From NCBI RefSeq assembly GCF_003952945.1, contig NZ_QXGK01000017.1, positions 1-61,355 on the forward strand: 61,355 nucleotides of DNA. The letters run 5' to 3'. Numbering within the stretch: position 1 is the first letter of the stretch; the number at the start of each line of letters is the position of its first letter. The notes beneath the pieces were generated by a model. It saw only the letters and a program-made list of their open reading frames with translations, was not told the DNA's origin and did not search any database. The stretch comes from Bifidobacterium samirii (GTDB lineage Bacteria > Actinomycetota > Actinomycetes > Actinomycetales > Bifidobacteriaceae). Below are positions 19,638 to 28,639 of this stretch, one piece after another. The position numbers and the translations under genes were made by a program.

Positions 19638-20273
19638 ATGGCCGAGTTCAACAAGGACGATTACCTGAACGACCTGCCCGATGCCGACGACCTGACGGCC
19701 GCCGCCGGGCAGGCCGGCCCCGACGCCGCCTCCGCCGACGCCCCGTCCGCCGATGAGAGCGCGGCCGCCGCCGGCGAGCCCGCCGAAACCGGCGAATCCG
19801 CCGAGTCCGCCGACGGCGAGTCCGCCGAGGACACGCTGACCCCGCTGGGCAAGGCGAAGCAGGAGGCCGCCGAATACCTCGAGGCGCTGCAGCGCGAGCG
19901 TGCGGAGTTCATCAACTACCGCAACCGCGCGCAGAAGGAGCAGGAGCGCTTCCGCCAGCACGGCATCATCGACGTGCTCAGCGCGCTGCTGCCCGCCCTC
20001 GACGACATCGACCGCATCCGCCAGCACAGCGAGATGGACGACTCCTTCAAGGCCGTCGCCGCCAAGATCGACAAGGCCTTCGAGAAGTTCGGCGTCGAGA
20101 AGTTCGGCGAGCAGGGCGAGGAGTTCGACCCCACCCGCCACGAGGCGATCCTGCACAAGCCGGACGCCTCCGCCGAGAAGGAGACCGTCGACACCGTCGT
20201 GGAGGCCGGCTACCGCATCGGCGAGCGCGTGATCCGCGCCGCCCGCGTGGTCGTCGCATCCCCGCAGGCCTGA
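19638..20273 (+). CDS. grpE: Nucleotide exchange factor GrpE
   Basis: A 211-residue co-chaperone that releases ADP from DnaK. The first ~70 residues are a disordered, Ala/Glu/Ser-rich acidic segment, longer than in many GrpE proteins. Then comes the coiled coil (KQEAAEYLEALQRERAEFINYRNR, residues ~72-110). The C-terminal beta domain contains FGEQGEEFDPTRHEAI and ends VIRAARVVVASP, the usual GrpE closing motif. It starts 11 bp after dnaK and is cotranscribed with it. A strong hairpin separates it from dnaJ. Confidence 0.97.
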   Translation: MAEFNKDDYLNDLPDADDLTAAAGQAGPDAASADAPSADESAAAAGEPAETGESAESADGESAEDTLTPLGKAKQEAAEYLEALQRERAEFINYRNRAQKEQERFRQHGIIDVLSALLPALDDIDRIRQHSEMDDSFKAVAAKIDKAFEKFGVEKFGEQGEEFDPTRHEAILHKPDASAEKETVDTVVEAGYRIGERVIRAARVVVASPQA

Positions 20274-20292
20274 CGCATCCGTCATTGCAATC

Positions 20293-20344
20293 CGCGCGGG
20301 ACGGCGGCGGACGTGCCACGGCATGTCCGCCGCCGTCCCGCGCG
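20293..20344 (+). other. Perfect 20-bp hairpin between grpE and dnaJ
   Basis: Bases 20293-20312 pair perfectly with 20325-20344 around a 12-nt loop. No T-tract follows, and the operon continues, so it is more likely an mRNA processing or stabilising element, or a partial attenuator that lowers dnaJ-hspR output relative to dnaK-grpE. Confidence 0.7.
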
Positions 20345-20444
20345 GCCGTCATCGGCGGCGGCATCCGCCGAACGCAACCATCATGCGGCGAGCATCGGGG
20401 GAACCGCGCCGCATTCGCAACACAACACGTGAAAGGAGACATGG

Positions 20445-21467
20445 ATGGCTGAAAACGAGTGGCTGAGCAAGGACTTCTACAAGATCCTCGGTGTCTCCAA
20501 GGACGCCAGCGAAGCCGACATCAACAAGGCGTACCGCAAGCTGGCCCGCCAATACCATCCCGACCTCAACCAGACCAAGGAGGCCGAGGAGAAGTTCAAG
20601 GACATCTCCGAGGCGTACGACGTGCTCAGCAGCAAGGACAGCCGTCAGAAGTACGACGCGATCCGCCAGTTCGGCATGGGCGGCGCGCGCTTCGCCGGCG
20701 GCTCCGGCGGCGGCTTCGACGCATCCGGATTCTCCGACATCTTCGGCTCGATGTTCGGCGGCAACGGCGGCAACGTGCGCTTCGGCACGAACGGCGGGCC
20801 GACCAACATCAACGACATCTTCTCGATGTTCGGCGGTGGGGCCGGCGGCATGGGCGGCGGAGCGCCGTTCGGCGGCGGCTACGCGACCGGCGACCCGTAC
20901 GCGGGCCGGCAGTCGGCGCCGCAGCCGGAGGACGGCGAGGACCGCAACTCGAAGATCAACCTGACGTTCCGCCAGGCCGTCAAGGGCGCGACCGTGTCGC
21001 TGAGCGCCGACGGGAAGAAGTTCAAGACGCACATCCCCGCCGGCGTCAAGGACGGCCAGAAGATCCGCCTCGGCGGCAAGGGCAAGCCGGGTCGCAACGG
21101 CGGCAAGGCCGGCGACCTGTACCTGACCGTCAGCGTGGCCGACGACCCGAAGTTCACGATGCGCGGCACCGACATCCTCATGGACCTGCCCGTCACCGTG
21201 GGCGAGGCCGTGGGCGGCGCGAAGGTCGAAGCGACGGACGTGGACGGCGAGACCGTCACGTTCAAGGTGCCCGCCGGCTCGTCCAGCGGCACCGAGGTGC
21301 GCGTCTCCGGACGCGGCGTGAAGCAGGGCAATACGCCCGGCGACCTCGTCGGCCGCGTGCAGATCCGCGTGCCCGCCAAGCCGGGACTGGGCCTCAGGCA
21401 CGCCGCCAAGGAGTTCGACGCGAAGGCCGGCGACGAGTACGCGGCCGGCGTCGCGGCCGGACGCTGA
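20445..21467 (+). CDS. dnaJ: DnaJ-type co-chaperone without zinc-finger domain
   Basis: A 340-residue J-protein that delivers substrates to DnaK and stimulates its ATPase. The J domain is at residues ~8-75 with the HPD motif in [10 protein letters not shown] Gly/Phe-rich linker follows (residues ~78-150), with runs such as [12 protein letters not shown]. The C-terminal beta domains start at [16 protein letters not shown]. No CxxCxGxG repeats are present, and I see no cysteine, so it is a class II (CbpA-like) J-protein despite its place in the dnaK operon. AAAGGAG lies upstream of ATG 20445. Confidence 0.95.
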   Translation: MAENEWLSKDFYKILGVSKDASEADINKAYRKLARQYHPDLNQTKEAEEKFKDISEAYDVLSSKDSRQKYDAIRQFGMGGARFAGGSGGGFDASGFSDIFGSMFGGNGGNVRFGTNGGPTNINDIFSMFGGGAGGMGGGAPFGGGYATGDPYAGRQSAPQPEDGEDRNSKINLTFRQAVKGATVSLSADGKKFKTHIPAGVKDGQKIRLGGKGKPGRNGGKAGDLYLTVSVADDPKFTMRGTDILMDLPVTVGEAVGGAKVEATDVDGETVTFKVPAGSSSGTEVRVSGRGVKQGNTPGDLVGRVQIRVPAKPGLGLRHAAKEFDAKAGDEYAAGVAAGR

Positions 21468-21545
21468 CGGACGCCGGACGCCGGACGCCGGACGGCGGCA
21501 ACGACAGCAACGGGTAGGAACGACAAGGAACGGTAGGCGACGATC

Positions 21546-22214
21546 ATGGCCAGGATCGCTCAGGAAGTGAAGCGCGCGTACGCGGCATGCGCGGCCGCGC
21601 TCGTATCCGGCAAGGCCGATCTGGACGCGGTCGATTCGCTCGGACTGAACGTCGAGATGCCCGTGTTCTCGGTCGGGCAGGCCGCCGAACTCGCGGGCGT
21701 GCACGCGCAGACGCTGCGGCAGTACGACCGGCTCGGCCTGGTGGTGCCGCGGCGCACCGAAGGCGGCGCGCGCCGCTACACGCTGCGCGACATCGACCGG
21801 CTCGCGCAGGCGCAGCGGCTCAGCCAGGAGGAGGGCATCAACCTCGCCGGCATCGAACGCATCCTGTCGCTGCAGGAGGAGAACCGTCAGCTGCGCCGGC
21901 AGAACCGCCACCTGCGCCGCCGTCTCGAAGGCGACAGCGTGTTCGAGGCGAGCGCGGACGGCGAAGTTGTCGAAGTGCTCCAGTCGAAGGCGAAATACTA
22001 TCGCATCTGGCGTCGCGGCAGCGCCAAGCCGCTGCAGCTCACCGCGGCGCGCGAGGAATTCGGCGGGGCGGGCGTCGGCGCGGGCATCGGCTCGGGTGCC
22101 GGCCCGGCCGGACGCACGCACGACGTGCGGTTCGACGGTGCCCTCGGCGACGATTTCGGCGATGACTTCGGCGACGACTTCATCCCCGCGCAGATCGTAG
22201 TCGTCGGCGACTGA
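21546..22214 (+). CDS. hspR: MerR-family heat-shock repressor HspR
   Basis: A 222-residue repressor of the dnaK operon that acts with DnaK as corepressor at HAIR sites. The MerR winged helix lies at residues ~38-105: VFSVGQAAELAGVHAQTLRQ, YDRLGLVVPRRT and RRYTLRDIDRLAQAQRLSQE. A basic coiled segment (EENRQLRRQNRHLRRRLEG) follows. The C-terminal tail is Gly- and Asp-rich (repeats of GDDF) and longer than in typical HspR proteins of ~150 residues. The N-terminal ~35 residues are also an extension. Last gene of the operon; autoregulation through 17680-17700 is expected. Confidence 0.93.
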   Translation: MARIAQEVKRAYAACAAALVSGKADLDAVDSLGLNVEMPVFSVGQAAELAGVHAQTLRQYDRLGLVVPRRTEGGARRYTLRDIDRLAQAQRLSQEEGINLAGIERILSLQEENRQLRRQNRHLRRRLEGDSVFEASADGEVVEVLQSKAKYYRIWRRGSAKPLQLTAAREEFGGAGVGAGIGSGAGPAGRTHDVRFDGALGDDFGDDFGDDFIPAQIVVVGD

Positions 22215-22361
22215 CCGACGACTGACCGGCGACCGACCGACGCACGGTCGGCGAACCGATCGCCGCCCTCCCGCGCCGGCGTGCGCTCGTCCGCAATCTC
22301 TGCTGAGATGGAACCGGATATGCACGCGGCCGCACAGCGGCCCGAGGAAAGGCGGATCACC

Positions 22362-23036
22362 ATGATGCTCAAGGCCGTGTTCTGGGATATGGACGGCACG
22401 CTGATCGACTCCGAACCCTACTGGCACGCCGGCGAAATGGAGATCGCGAAGGCGAACGGCGGCTACTGGGATCAGGAGCTCGCGTGGGCCGGCTCCGGCA
22501 CGCCCGTCCCGCAGGTCGCCCAGCGCATGGTCGACCACGGCTGCCAGCTGTCGGTCGAGGAGATCGGCCGCGGCATGATCGACTACGTGGCGCGCGCCGA
22601 AGCCGCCCACATGCCGTGGATCGACGGCGTGACCGACGTGCTCGAATCGCTCGTCGCCGCCGGCATCCCGTCCGTACTCGTCACCACGTCGCCGCGCCAC
22701 CTCGCGCAGGGCCTGATCGACCAGGCACCCGCCGGCGCGTTCGCCGGATTCATCTGCGGCGACGACGACGTCGAGAAGAAGCCGTCGCCCGAACCGTACC
22801 TGGCCGCCGCCCGACTGCTCGGCATCGCCCCCGAGGACATGCGGTACTGCGCGGCCATGGAGGATTCGATGAGCGGCCTCAAGTCCGCCGCCGCGTCCGG
22901 CGCGACCACGATCGCGCAGACCGGCTACATCCAGACCGACACGTCCGACGGCCCCCAGTTCGCGTCGATCTCGTCGTACGACGGCGTGACCGCCGCCACG
23001 CTCGACGCGTTCGTCCGCAGCCGCGTCGGCGCGTGA
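22362..23036 (+). CDS. HAD-superfamily hydrolase (beta-phosphoglucomutase/phosphatase-like)
   Basis: A 224-residue haloacid-dehalogenase-like phosphatase. Motif I is AVFWDMDGTLIDSE with the nucleophile and acid/base Asp pair. Motif II is the Thr in VLVTTSPRH, the motif III Lys is in EKKPSPEPYL, and motif IV is CAAMEDSMSGLKSAAASG. The cap domain lies in residues ~18-90. The substrate is a small phosphorylated metabolite that cannot be named from the sequence. ATG 22362 follows AGGAAAGG; an upstream in-frame ATG lacks a ribosome site. The gene stands alone between hspR and a strong terminator. Confidence 0.88.
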   Translation: MMLKAVFWDMDGTLIDSEPYWHAGEMEIAKANGGYWDQELAWAGSGTPVPQVAQRMVDHGCQLSVEEIGRGMIDYVARAEAAHMPWIDGVTDVLESLVAAGIPSVLVTTSPRHLAQGLIDQAPAGAFAGFICGDDDVEKKPSPEPYLAAARLLGIAPEDMRYCAAMEDSMSGLKSAAASGATTIAQTGYIQTDTSDGPQFASISSYDGVTAATLDAFVRSRVGA

Positions 23037-23045
23037 CCGCGACCG

Positions 23046-23090
23046 CGTCGCCCTCGCGACCGCCGGTACGCCGCGGCCGCGAGGGCGACG
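23046..23090 (+). terminator. Terminator after the HAD gene
   Basis: The perfect 13-bp stem CGTCGCCCTCGCG/CGCGAGGGCGACG closes a 19-nt loop, 9 bp after the stop codon. No T-tract follows. Confidence 0.65.
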
Positions 23091-23179
23091 ACGGGAGTCA
23101 TCAGTGCGGATGATTGCCGCGCGCATCGGGGTGTGGTGAGGTAGGCTGGAGAGGTCCATCCAAGCTAAGGAGGCAAATC

Positions 23180-23443
23180 ATGGCTGATTTCGATCTGGGC
23201 GACGGCATCCGCAAGGTGTTCCTTGCCGGCATCGGGGCGCTCGCGACGACGGTGGAGAAGGGACAGGAGATCGTCGACGATCTCGTCAAGAAGGGCGAAC
23301 TGACGGTCGAGCAGGGCAAGGCCCTCAACACTGAGCTCAAGCGCAAGGTCGCCGAAGTCAAGGAGGAGACCGGCAAGACGGCCGAAACCCCGGCCGAGCC
23401 AGCTGCCCCGGCTGCTCCGGCGGCCCCGGCCGACGAGGCCTGA
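23180..23443 (+). CDS. Small phasin-like helical protein
   Basis: An 87-residue protein starting MADFDLGDGIRKVFLAGIGA. It has one long amphipathic helix (residues ~8-60, with LATTVEKGQEIVDDLVKKGE) and ends in a Pro/Ala-rich tail (repeats of PAAPAA). It resembles the short phasin/PhaM-like or poly(hydroxyalkanoate)-granule family proteins found in actinobacteria. The family link is by composition and length only. AAGGAGG decides the start at 23180. It is followed after 37 bp by the UbiB-like kinase gene, and the two are commonly paired, which suggests a membrane-surface role. Confidence 0.7.
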   Translation: MADFDLGDGIRKVFLAGIGALATTVEKGQEIVDDLVKKGELTVEQGKALNTELKRKVAEVKEETGKTAETPAEPAAPAAPAAPADEA

Positions 23444-23480
23444 CCCCGAATCGGGGCATCCGTTGAACGGAACCACCGGC

Positions 23481-25166
23481 ATGACCGCGCGGACCGGACA
23501 GGAGACAGGGGAGACCCTCGACCTGTTCGGTCCGCGTCGTGATGCCTTCTCGGCGCGCTACCATCTGACCCGACGCGGCAAGATCAAACGCCTCGGGCAG
23601 ATCGCGCGCATCGCCAAGCAGTTCGACGTCGTGCATGGGCTCACGCCCGTCAAGATGCGTCTGATGATGGAGGCGCTCGGCCCCACGTTCGTCAAGGTCG
23701 GGCAGATTCTGTCGATGCGTTCGGAGATTCTGCCGCCGTCGTTCTGCGACGAGTTGGCGAAGCTGCGCGCCGACGCCGACCCGATGCCGTACCGCACCGT
23801 CGTGGATACGCTGGAACACGAATACGGGCGGCCGGTCGACGAGATCTTCGCGCATATCGATCCGACGCCGCTCGGTTCGGCGTCGCTCGCGCAGGTGCAC
23901 CGCGCCACGCTCGTCACCGGCGAGGACGTCGCCGTCAAGGTGCAGCGGCCGGGCGTGCGCGACGTCATGGCGCAGGACGTGTCCATCATGCGTTCGATCG
24001 CGAAGGCGGCGACCCAGTTCGTGCCCAGCGCGCAGGTCGTGGATCTGGGCGGCGTGGTCGAGGAACTGTGGGACACGTTCGAATCGGAGACGGACTTCCT
24101 GATCGAAGCGCGCAACCTGGCCGAATTCAAACGCTTCTGCGAACCGTACCGGTACATGGACTGTCCCAAGCCGTACATGGACCTGTGCACCGAGCACGTG
24201 GTCGTCATGGACTACGTCGAAGGCATCTCCGTGTCGCATCCGGAACGGCTCGTCGCCGCCGGCTACGACCTGAAGGACATCGGCACGAAGCTCGTCGACA
24301 ACTACGCGACGCAGGTGCTCGACGACGGCTTCTTCCACGCCGACCCGCATCCGGGCAACATCATCATCGCCGGCGGGCAGATCGTGCTCATCGACCTGGG
24401 CATGACCGGCCGGCTCAACGCGAAGACGCGCGCGGTGCTGCGACAGATGATCTTCGCCGTCGCCGAACGCGATTCGCCGTCATTGGCGGACGGTCTGCTG
24501 CGCTTCGCGGGCGCCGACGCCGACCCGGCGGACTATCCGGCGCTGCTGGCCGACCTGGACACGATCATCGCCGAATACGGCACGGTCGATTTGGCGGAAC
24601 TCGACATCGCCGCGTTCATGACGGCGCTCACCCAGCTGGCGCAGCGGCACGGCATCGAAGTGCCGAGCACGGTCACGACGGTGGGGCGCGCGCTGGTCAC
24701 GCTGGAGGGCCTGCTCGACGAGTTCATCCCCGACGTGAACATGATCGACATCATCTCGAAGCACATCGCGACGAGCAAAAGCATCGACCGGGCCGTCAAG
24801 GACGAGCTGACGTCGCTGGGCGTCGAAGGGCACGCCGCGCTGCACGGCCTGCTGGGCGCGGCCGGCGAGGCGAAGGTCGCGGCGCGCATGCTCACCCGCG
24901 GGCAGCTGCGCATGAACCTGGAGCTGGTCGGCGCGGAAGAGCCGATGCGCATGCTGTCGGACATGGTGAACCGTCTGACGATGGCGCTGATCGTGGTGGG
25001 CCTGTTCGTCGGCTCGTCGATCGTGTATTTCGCCGGCATGAAGCCGATCGTGTTCGGCATCCCGGTGGTCGGCTTCATGGGCTACGTGGTCGCGTTCGTA
25101 CTGTCCGCGTGGATCGTGTTCGACATCTACTTCAAGGGCCGCAAAGGCGGCGGCCGCCGGCGGTAG
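23481..25166 (+). CDS. ABC1/UbiB-family atypical protein kinase
   Basis: A 561-residue UbiB/ABC1/ADCK-family protein. Motifs include TFVKVGQILSMR (KxGQ helix), PLGSASLAQVHRA, VAVKVQRPGV with the catalytic Lys, GFFHADPHPGN and VLIDLGMTG with the metal-binding Asp. Two membrane helices close the protein (LTMALIVVGLFVGSSIVYF and VVGFMGYVVAFVLSAWIVF), followed by a basic tail. Members act in isoprenoid-lipid metabolism; no quinone genes are visible here, and the substrate is unknown. The start is uncertain: ATG 23481 is chosen, TTG 23463 would add 6 residues, and neither has a strong ribosome site. The small palindrome CCCCGAATCGGGG (23445-23457) lies just before it. Confidence 0.9.
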   Translation: MTARTGQETGETLDLFGPRRDAFSARYHLTRRGKIKRLGQIARIAKQFDVVHGLTPVKMRLMMEALGPTFVKVGQILSMRSEILPPSFCDELAKLRADADPMPYRTVVDTLEHEYGRPVDEIFAHIDPTPLGSASLAQVHRATLVTGEDVAVKVQRPGVRDVMAQDVSIMRSIAKAATQFVPSAQVVDLGGVVEELWDTFESETDFLIEARNLAEFKRFCEPYRYMDCPKPYMDLCTEHVVVMDYVEGISVSHPERLVAAGYDLKDIGTKLVDNYATQVLDDGFFHADPHPGNIIIAGGQIVLIDLGMTGRLNAKTRAVLRQMIFAVAERDSPSLADGLLRFAGADADPADYPALLADLDTIIAEYGTVDLAELDIAAFMTALTQLAQRHGIEVPSTVTTVGRALVTLEGLLDEFIPDVNMIDIISKHIATSKSIDRAVKDELTSLGVEGHAALHGLLGAAGEAKVAARMLTRGQLRMNLELVGAEEPMRMLSDMVNRLTMALIVVGLFVGSSIVYFAGMKPIVFGIPVVGFMGYVVAFVLSAWIVFDIYFKGRKGGGRRR

Positions 25167-25178
25167 GGGAGTCGTCCG

Positions 25179-26318
25179 TCAGTCGAGCGGCAGCGTCGAC
25201 TCGCGTTGCGCGAGACGGCAGGCGACCGTCTCGACGCCGGTATGCGCGCGCCCGTCGATCGCGTCGAGCAGCCGGCGTGCGGCGAGACGGCCGATGCGCT
25301 CCGACGGGTCGGTGACGGTCGTCAGCGGCGGCGTCGACTCGCGTGCGAACGGTTCGGGCGCATCGCCCAATCCGATGACCGCGACCGACTGCGGCACGCT
25401 CCACCCCGCCTGCCGCAGCACGCTCAGACAGCCGCGCGCGATGCGGTCGTCCTGGCACAGGATCGCATCGAAATCGACGCCCTGGTCGATGAGTAGCCGT
25501 GTCGCGGCCCGACCCCACGCCTCCGATCCGACGTTGCGTCGGATCTCGCCCGCCGGCTCCAATCCGGCGGCGCGCAGCGCGTCCAGCGTGCCGTTCAGCC
25601 GGCGCCGCATGACGGGTGACGCCTCGTCGCCGCCGATGATCGCGATGCGGCGTCGCCCGCAGGAGATCAGATGCCGTGCGGCAGTCTCGCCGACCGCCGC
25701 CTCGTCGCGCACGACGGAGCAGTCGTTCGCATACCGGCTTGCCGACATCGCGTAGACGACCGGCATCATGTCGGCGTCGCCGCGCAGCGACCGTCGCGTC
25801 TCGCCGTCGCCGCCGACCACCAGCACGCCGTCGACATGATGGTCGGCGAACAGGTCGAGCGCGTCGCGTTCCAGCTGGGCGTCGCCGCGCGCATTGCGCA
25901 CGATGACCGCGTTCCCCGCCGCCGACAGCTCCGCCTCCGCGCCCAGGACGGCCGCCGCATGCGGGCGTTCGGGCGTCGCGTCGAGCAGCAGGCCGATCAG
26001 ATGGGAGCGTTCCTCGACGCGCACCGGCGCGGGCACGGCCGACGACGACGTCGCATAGCCGAGCATGCGCGCCGCGTTGAGGACGCGGCGGCGCGTCTCC
26101 TCGCTGACGCGCGGCTGGCCGTTCAACGCCTTCGACGCGGTCGCGAGGGAGACGCCGGCCTCGGCGGCGACCTCGGCGAGCGTCGTGCCGCGACCGGCTT
26201 GCCGGAACGGTTCGCGGTCGGCGTCGCGGGGCGCACGGCGGTCCGATTGACGGTCCGTCCGTCGGTCCTGCTGACGGTCCGGCTGACGGTTGACGTAGAG
26301 CGGGCGGTCGTCGGTCAT
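25179..26318 (-). CDS. LacI-family regulator with a disordered N-terminal extension
   Basis: A 379-residue LacI/GalR repressor. The first ~45 residues are an Arg/Asp/Gln-rich, repeat-like segment (QPDRQQDRRTDRQSDRR) placed before the helix-turn-helix TTLAEVAAEAGVSLATASKALNG. The effector domain ends with ESTPPLTTVTDPSERIGRLA. The ATG at 26318 is well supported by GAAGGAG, so the extension is probably translated, although a start nearer the helix-turn-helix cannot be excluded. No sugar gene is adjacent: GDPD is divergent and the UbiB gene convergent. The regulator therefore acts on itself or at a distance. Its leader has three 12-bp tandem repeats and a palindrome. Confidence 0.88.
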   Translation of the reverse strand: MTDDRPLYVNRQPDRQQDRRTDRQSDRRAPRDADREPFRQAGRGTTLAEVAAEAGVSLATASKALNGQPRVSEETRRRVLNAARMLGYATSSSAVPAPVRVEERSHLIGLLLDATPERPHAAAVLGAEAELSAAGNAVIVRNARGDAQLERDALDLFADHHVDGVLVVGGDGETRRSLRGDADMMPVVYAMSASRYANDCSVVRDEAAVGETAARHLISCGRRRIAIIGGDEASPVMRRRLNGTLDALRAAGLEPAGEIRRNVGSEAWGRAATRLLIDQGVDFDAILCQDDRIARGCLSVLRQAGWSVPQSVAVIGLGDAPEPFARESTPPLTTVTDPSERIGRLAARRLLDAIDGRAHTGVETVACRLAQRESTLPLD

Positions 26319-26340
26319 GGGACTCTCCTTCGCGCGGCGG

Positions 26341-26400
26341 ACGTATGCGATGACGCACGCAATGACGTATGCGGTGAAAATTTTACCCGGTACGGGAAAC
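26341..26400 (-). promoter_or_regulatory. Three 12-bp tandem repeats and a palindrome before the orphan lacI
   Basis: Bases 26341-26376 are three copies of a 12-mer related to ACGTATGCGATG (second ACGCACGCAATG, third ACGTATGCGGTG). The imperfect palindrome TTTACCCGGTACGGGAAA (26382-26399, core CCCG-GTA-CGGG) follows. Both lie within 80 bp of the lacI start and are candidates for autoregulation. Confidence 0.45.
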
Positions 26401-26551
26401 CCCAGCCGGCGCAACCGTCCCGCGCGAAAACCGGCGGCCGCGCTGGACCGGCGGCCGCGCATCGTGGGCGGGACGCGCACGGCGGCGACGGGAAGGACTA
26501 GGCTCGGAGACGAACGTCAGTATCGTCCGATCCGATCGCAAGGAGCAACGC

Positions 26552-27607
26552 ATGTCAGCACGTTTGCGCAACCTCATCATCGGCGGCGCCGTGGCCGCCG
26601 GCGCGGCCGCGTGGGCCGTCAAGCCGCGCGCATTCACCGACCGTCTCGACCACTACGTGCCGTCCGTGCCCGACGTGTGGTACGCGCACCGCGGCCTGCA
26701 CGACGCCGGCTCCGGCCTCAGCCCCCAGTACGCGGCCGAAAGCGGCGACTACGTGGCGCTCGCCCGCCGCATGGCGATGAAGGCCGGCTACGGCGACCCG
26801 CTGATCGACGCGCCCATCGCGCCGGAGAACTCGCTTGCGTCGTTCGCCGCGGCCTGCGAGGCCGGCTACGGCATCGAACTGGACATCCAGCTGACCGCCG
26901 ACGGCCAGGTCGTCGTCGTGCACGATTCCGACCTGCTGCGCGTCGCCGGCGACCCGCGTCGCATCGACGAACTGACGTACGACGAGCTGACCCGCATCCC
27001 GCTGTTCCCCGGCTGCCGTCCCGGTGCAGAGCAGGTCGAGCCGGCGAACGGCGACGGCGCGACCGACCACGCCGGCAGCAAGGCGAAGGAGCTGCGCGTC
27101 GGCGGCGTCGAGGTCGCCTACCAGCATGTCCCGCTGTTCTCCGACGTGCTGCGCGTCGTCGCCGGCCGTGTGCCGCTGATCGTCGAATACAAGTTCGACG
27201 ACAACGCCGTCTGGTCGCCGCGCAACGACGAGCTGATGGAGAAGGGCGACGCGCTGCTCGAGGCGTACGACGGCCCGTACGTGGTCGAATCGTTCCATCC
27301 GGGCGCGATGAACTGGTACAAGGTGCACCGTCCGGAGGTGTGCCGCGGACAGCTGTCGTGGCCGGCGAGGATCGACGAGGACGGCTGGAAGGAATGGCTC
27401 GCCGGCTTCCTCGTGTTCGACTGGCTGTCGAGGCCGGATTTCGTCGCGTACGACTGGACCGGCGGCCATCTGCCGCAGGTGCGTGCCGCCCGCGCGATGG
27501 GCGCGACCGCCGTCTCGTGGACCGTGCGCAGCACCGACGAATTCGCCCAGTGCGACGACTTCTTCGACCGCCACATCTTCGAGGCGTTCGTCCCGCCGCG
27601 CTTCTGA
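26552..27607 (+). CDS. Membrane-anchored glycerophosphodiester phosphodiesterase family protein
   Basis: A 351-residue GDPD-family protein. An N-terminal hydrophobic segment (LIIGGAVAAGAAAWAV, residues ~8-24) probably anchors it. The catalytic features are WYAHRGLHD with the first His, PENSLASFAAACEAGYGIELDIQLT with the metal-binding Glu and Asp, and VVVVHDSDLLRVAG with the second His. The C-terminus has GATAVSWTVRS, the usual W-T-V motif. The reaction is hydrolysis of glycerophosphodiesters to glycerol-3-phosphate and an alcohol, at the membrane. AAGGAGCAACGC precedes ATG 26552. It stands alone between the divergent lacI and the convergent upp gene. Confidence 0.9.
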   Translation: MSARLRNLIIGGAVAAGAAAWAVKPRAFTDRLDHYVPSVPDVWYAHRGLHDAGSGLSPQYAAESGDYVALARRMAMKAGYGDPLIDAPIAPENSLASFAAACEAGYGIELDIQLTADGQVVVVHDSDLLRVAGDPRRIDELTYDELTRIPLFPGCRPGAEQVEPANGDGATDHAGSKAKELRVGGVEVAYQHVPLFSDVLRVVAGRVPLIVEYKFDDNAVWSPRNDELMEKGDALLEAYDGPYVVESFHPGAMNWYKVHRPEVCRGQLSWPARIDEDGWKEWLAGFLVFDWLSRPDFVAYDWTGGHLPQVRAARAMGATAVSWTVRSTDEFAQCDDFFDRHIFEAFVPPRF

Positions 27608-27643
27608 TCCGCAGTCCGGTCGGAGGATGCCGCCCGATGAATA

Positions 27644-27687
27644 TGAGGAGGCCCGCAACGACGATGACGTCGCTGCGGGCCCCCTCA
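27644..27687. terminator. Bidirectional terminator between the GDPD gene and upp
   Basis: A 20-bp near-perfect stem (27644-27663 with 27668-27687; two mismatches) closes an ATGA loop between two convergent genes. The core is GGCCCGCA/TGCGGGCC. Confidence 0.75.
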
Positions 27688-27734
27688 TGTCATGCCGACC
27701 GGCTGCGCGAGCCGGCCGTATCGGGTGTATGACG

Positions 27735-28376
27735 TCAGTCGATGACGCCGTACAGACGGTCGCCGGCGTCGCCCAGACCCGGCACGATGTAGCACTTCTC
27801 GTTGAGCTTCTCGTCGACCGCGCACACCACGACCTTGAAGTCGATGGACGGGTCGACGTGCTCCTTGACGAATTCGATGCCTTCCGGGGCGGCGAGGATG
27901 CACACGGCGGTGACGTCCTTGGCGCCGCGCTCGGCCAGATAGTGGGTCGCGGCGACGAGCGTGCCGCCGGTCGCCAGCATCGGGTCGATCAGGAAGCACT
28001 GACGGCCGGTCAGGTCGTCGGGCAGACGGTTCGCGTAGGTGATCTGCTGGGTCGGATGCTCCTCGTCGCGCTTCATGCCGAGGAAGCCGACTTCGGCGGA
28101 CGGGATCATCTTGGTCATGCCGTCGAGCATGCCAAGGCCGGCGCGCAGGACGGGCACGATGATGGGACGGGGTTCGGCGATGTGCTTGCCGACCATCGGG
28201 GCGACCGGGGTCTCGATCGGCTTGTCGACGACGTCGAGCTCGCGGGTGGCCTCATAGGCTTCGAGCATGACGAGCTCGGAGACGAGCTCACGGAAGGTGG
28301 CGGACGAGGTGTTCTTGTCGCGCAGGACGGTCAGCTTGTGCGCGACCAGCGGGTGATCCAAAACATGAAGTTCCAT
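27735..28376 (-). CDS. upp: Uracil phosphoribosyltransferase
   Basis: A 213-residue enzyme that makes UMP from uracil and PRPP for pyrimidine salvage. MELHVLDHPLVAHKLTVLRD is the typical start. PVLRAGLGMLDGM and the PRPP loop CFLIDPMLATGGTL follow, and the C-terminal uracil-binding stretch PGLGDAGDRLYGV is complete. The length equals the family norm. ATG 28376 is fixed by homology, since the open frame runs 94 codons further. It is transcribed alone from a 390-bp intergenic region that contains two large hairpins. Confidence 0.97.
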   Translation of the reverse strand: MELHVLDHPLVAHKLTVLRDKNTSSATFRELVSELVMLEAYEATRELDVVDKPIETPVAPMVGKHIAEPRPIIVPVLRAGLGMLDGMTKMIPSAEVGFLGMKRDEEHPTQQITYANRLPDDLTGRQCFLIDPMLATGGTLVAATHYLAERGAKDVTAVCILAAPEGIEFVKEHVDPSIDFKVVVCAVDEKLNEKCYIVPGLGDAGDRLYGVID

Positions 28377-28639
28377 AGCCTCTAGCGTACCGTGAATCGG
28401 CGCGGGCCGCGCCCCGCAGGCGCATCGCGCTGTGGGCGGAATCGGATGGGAATCATGACAGTAAGAAAGGCGCCGGACCGTGAAAGCGCCTGTCGGCGCA
28501 AAGGCCGCTCGCAGCGGCAAAAAATGGAGCCCGGGGCTATGCACGGCCCGACGCGACCCCCATTGTACATGCCACCCGTCCCGCGACACGGCACGGGGCG
28601 AGCGGGCGTGGGGAGCGACACGAACATCCGCACGTTTCC

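Noticed and set aside
20349-23159. 936-codon minus-strand open frame across dnaJ-hspR-HAD
   Set aside because: It spans several genes on the other strand and has the Arg/Val/Ala/Asp composition of the reverse complement of GC3-rich coding sequence.
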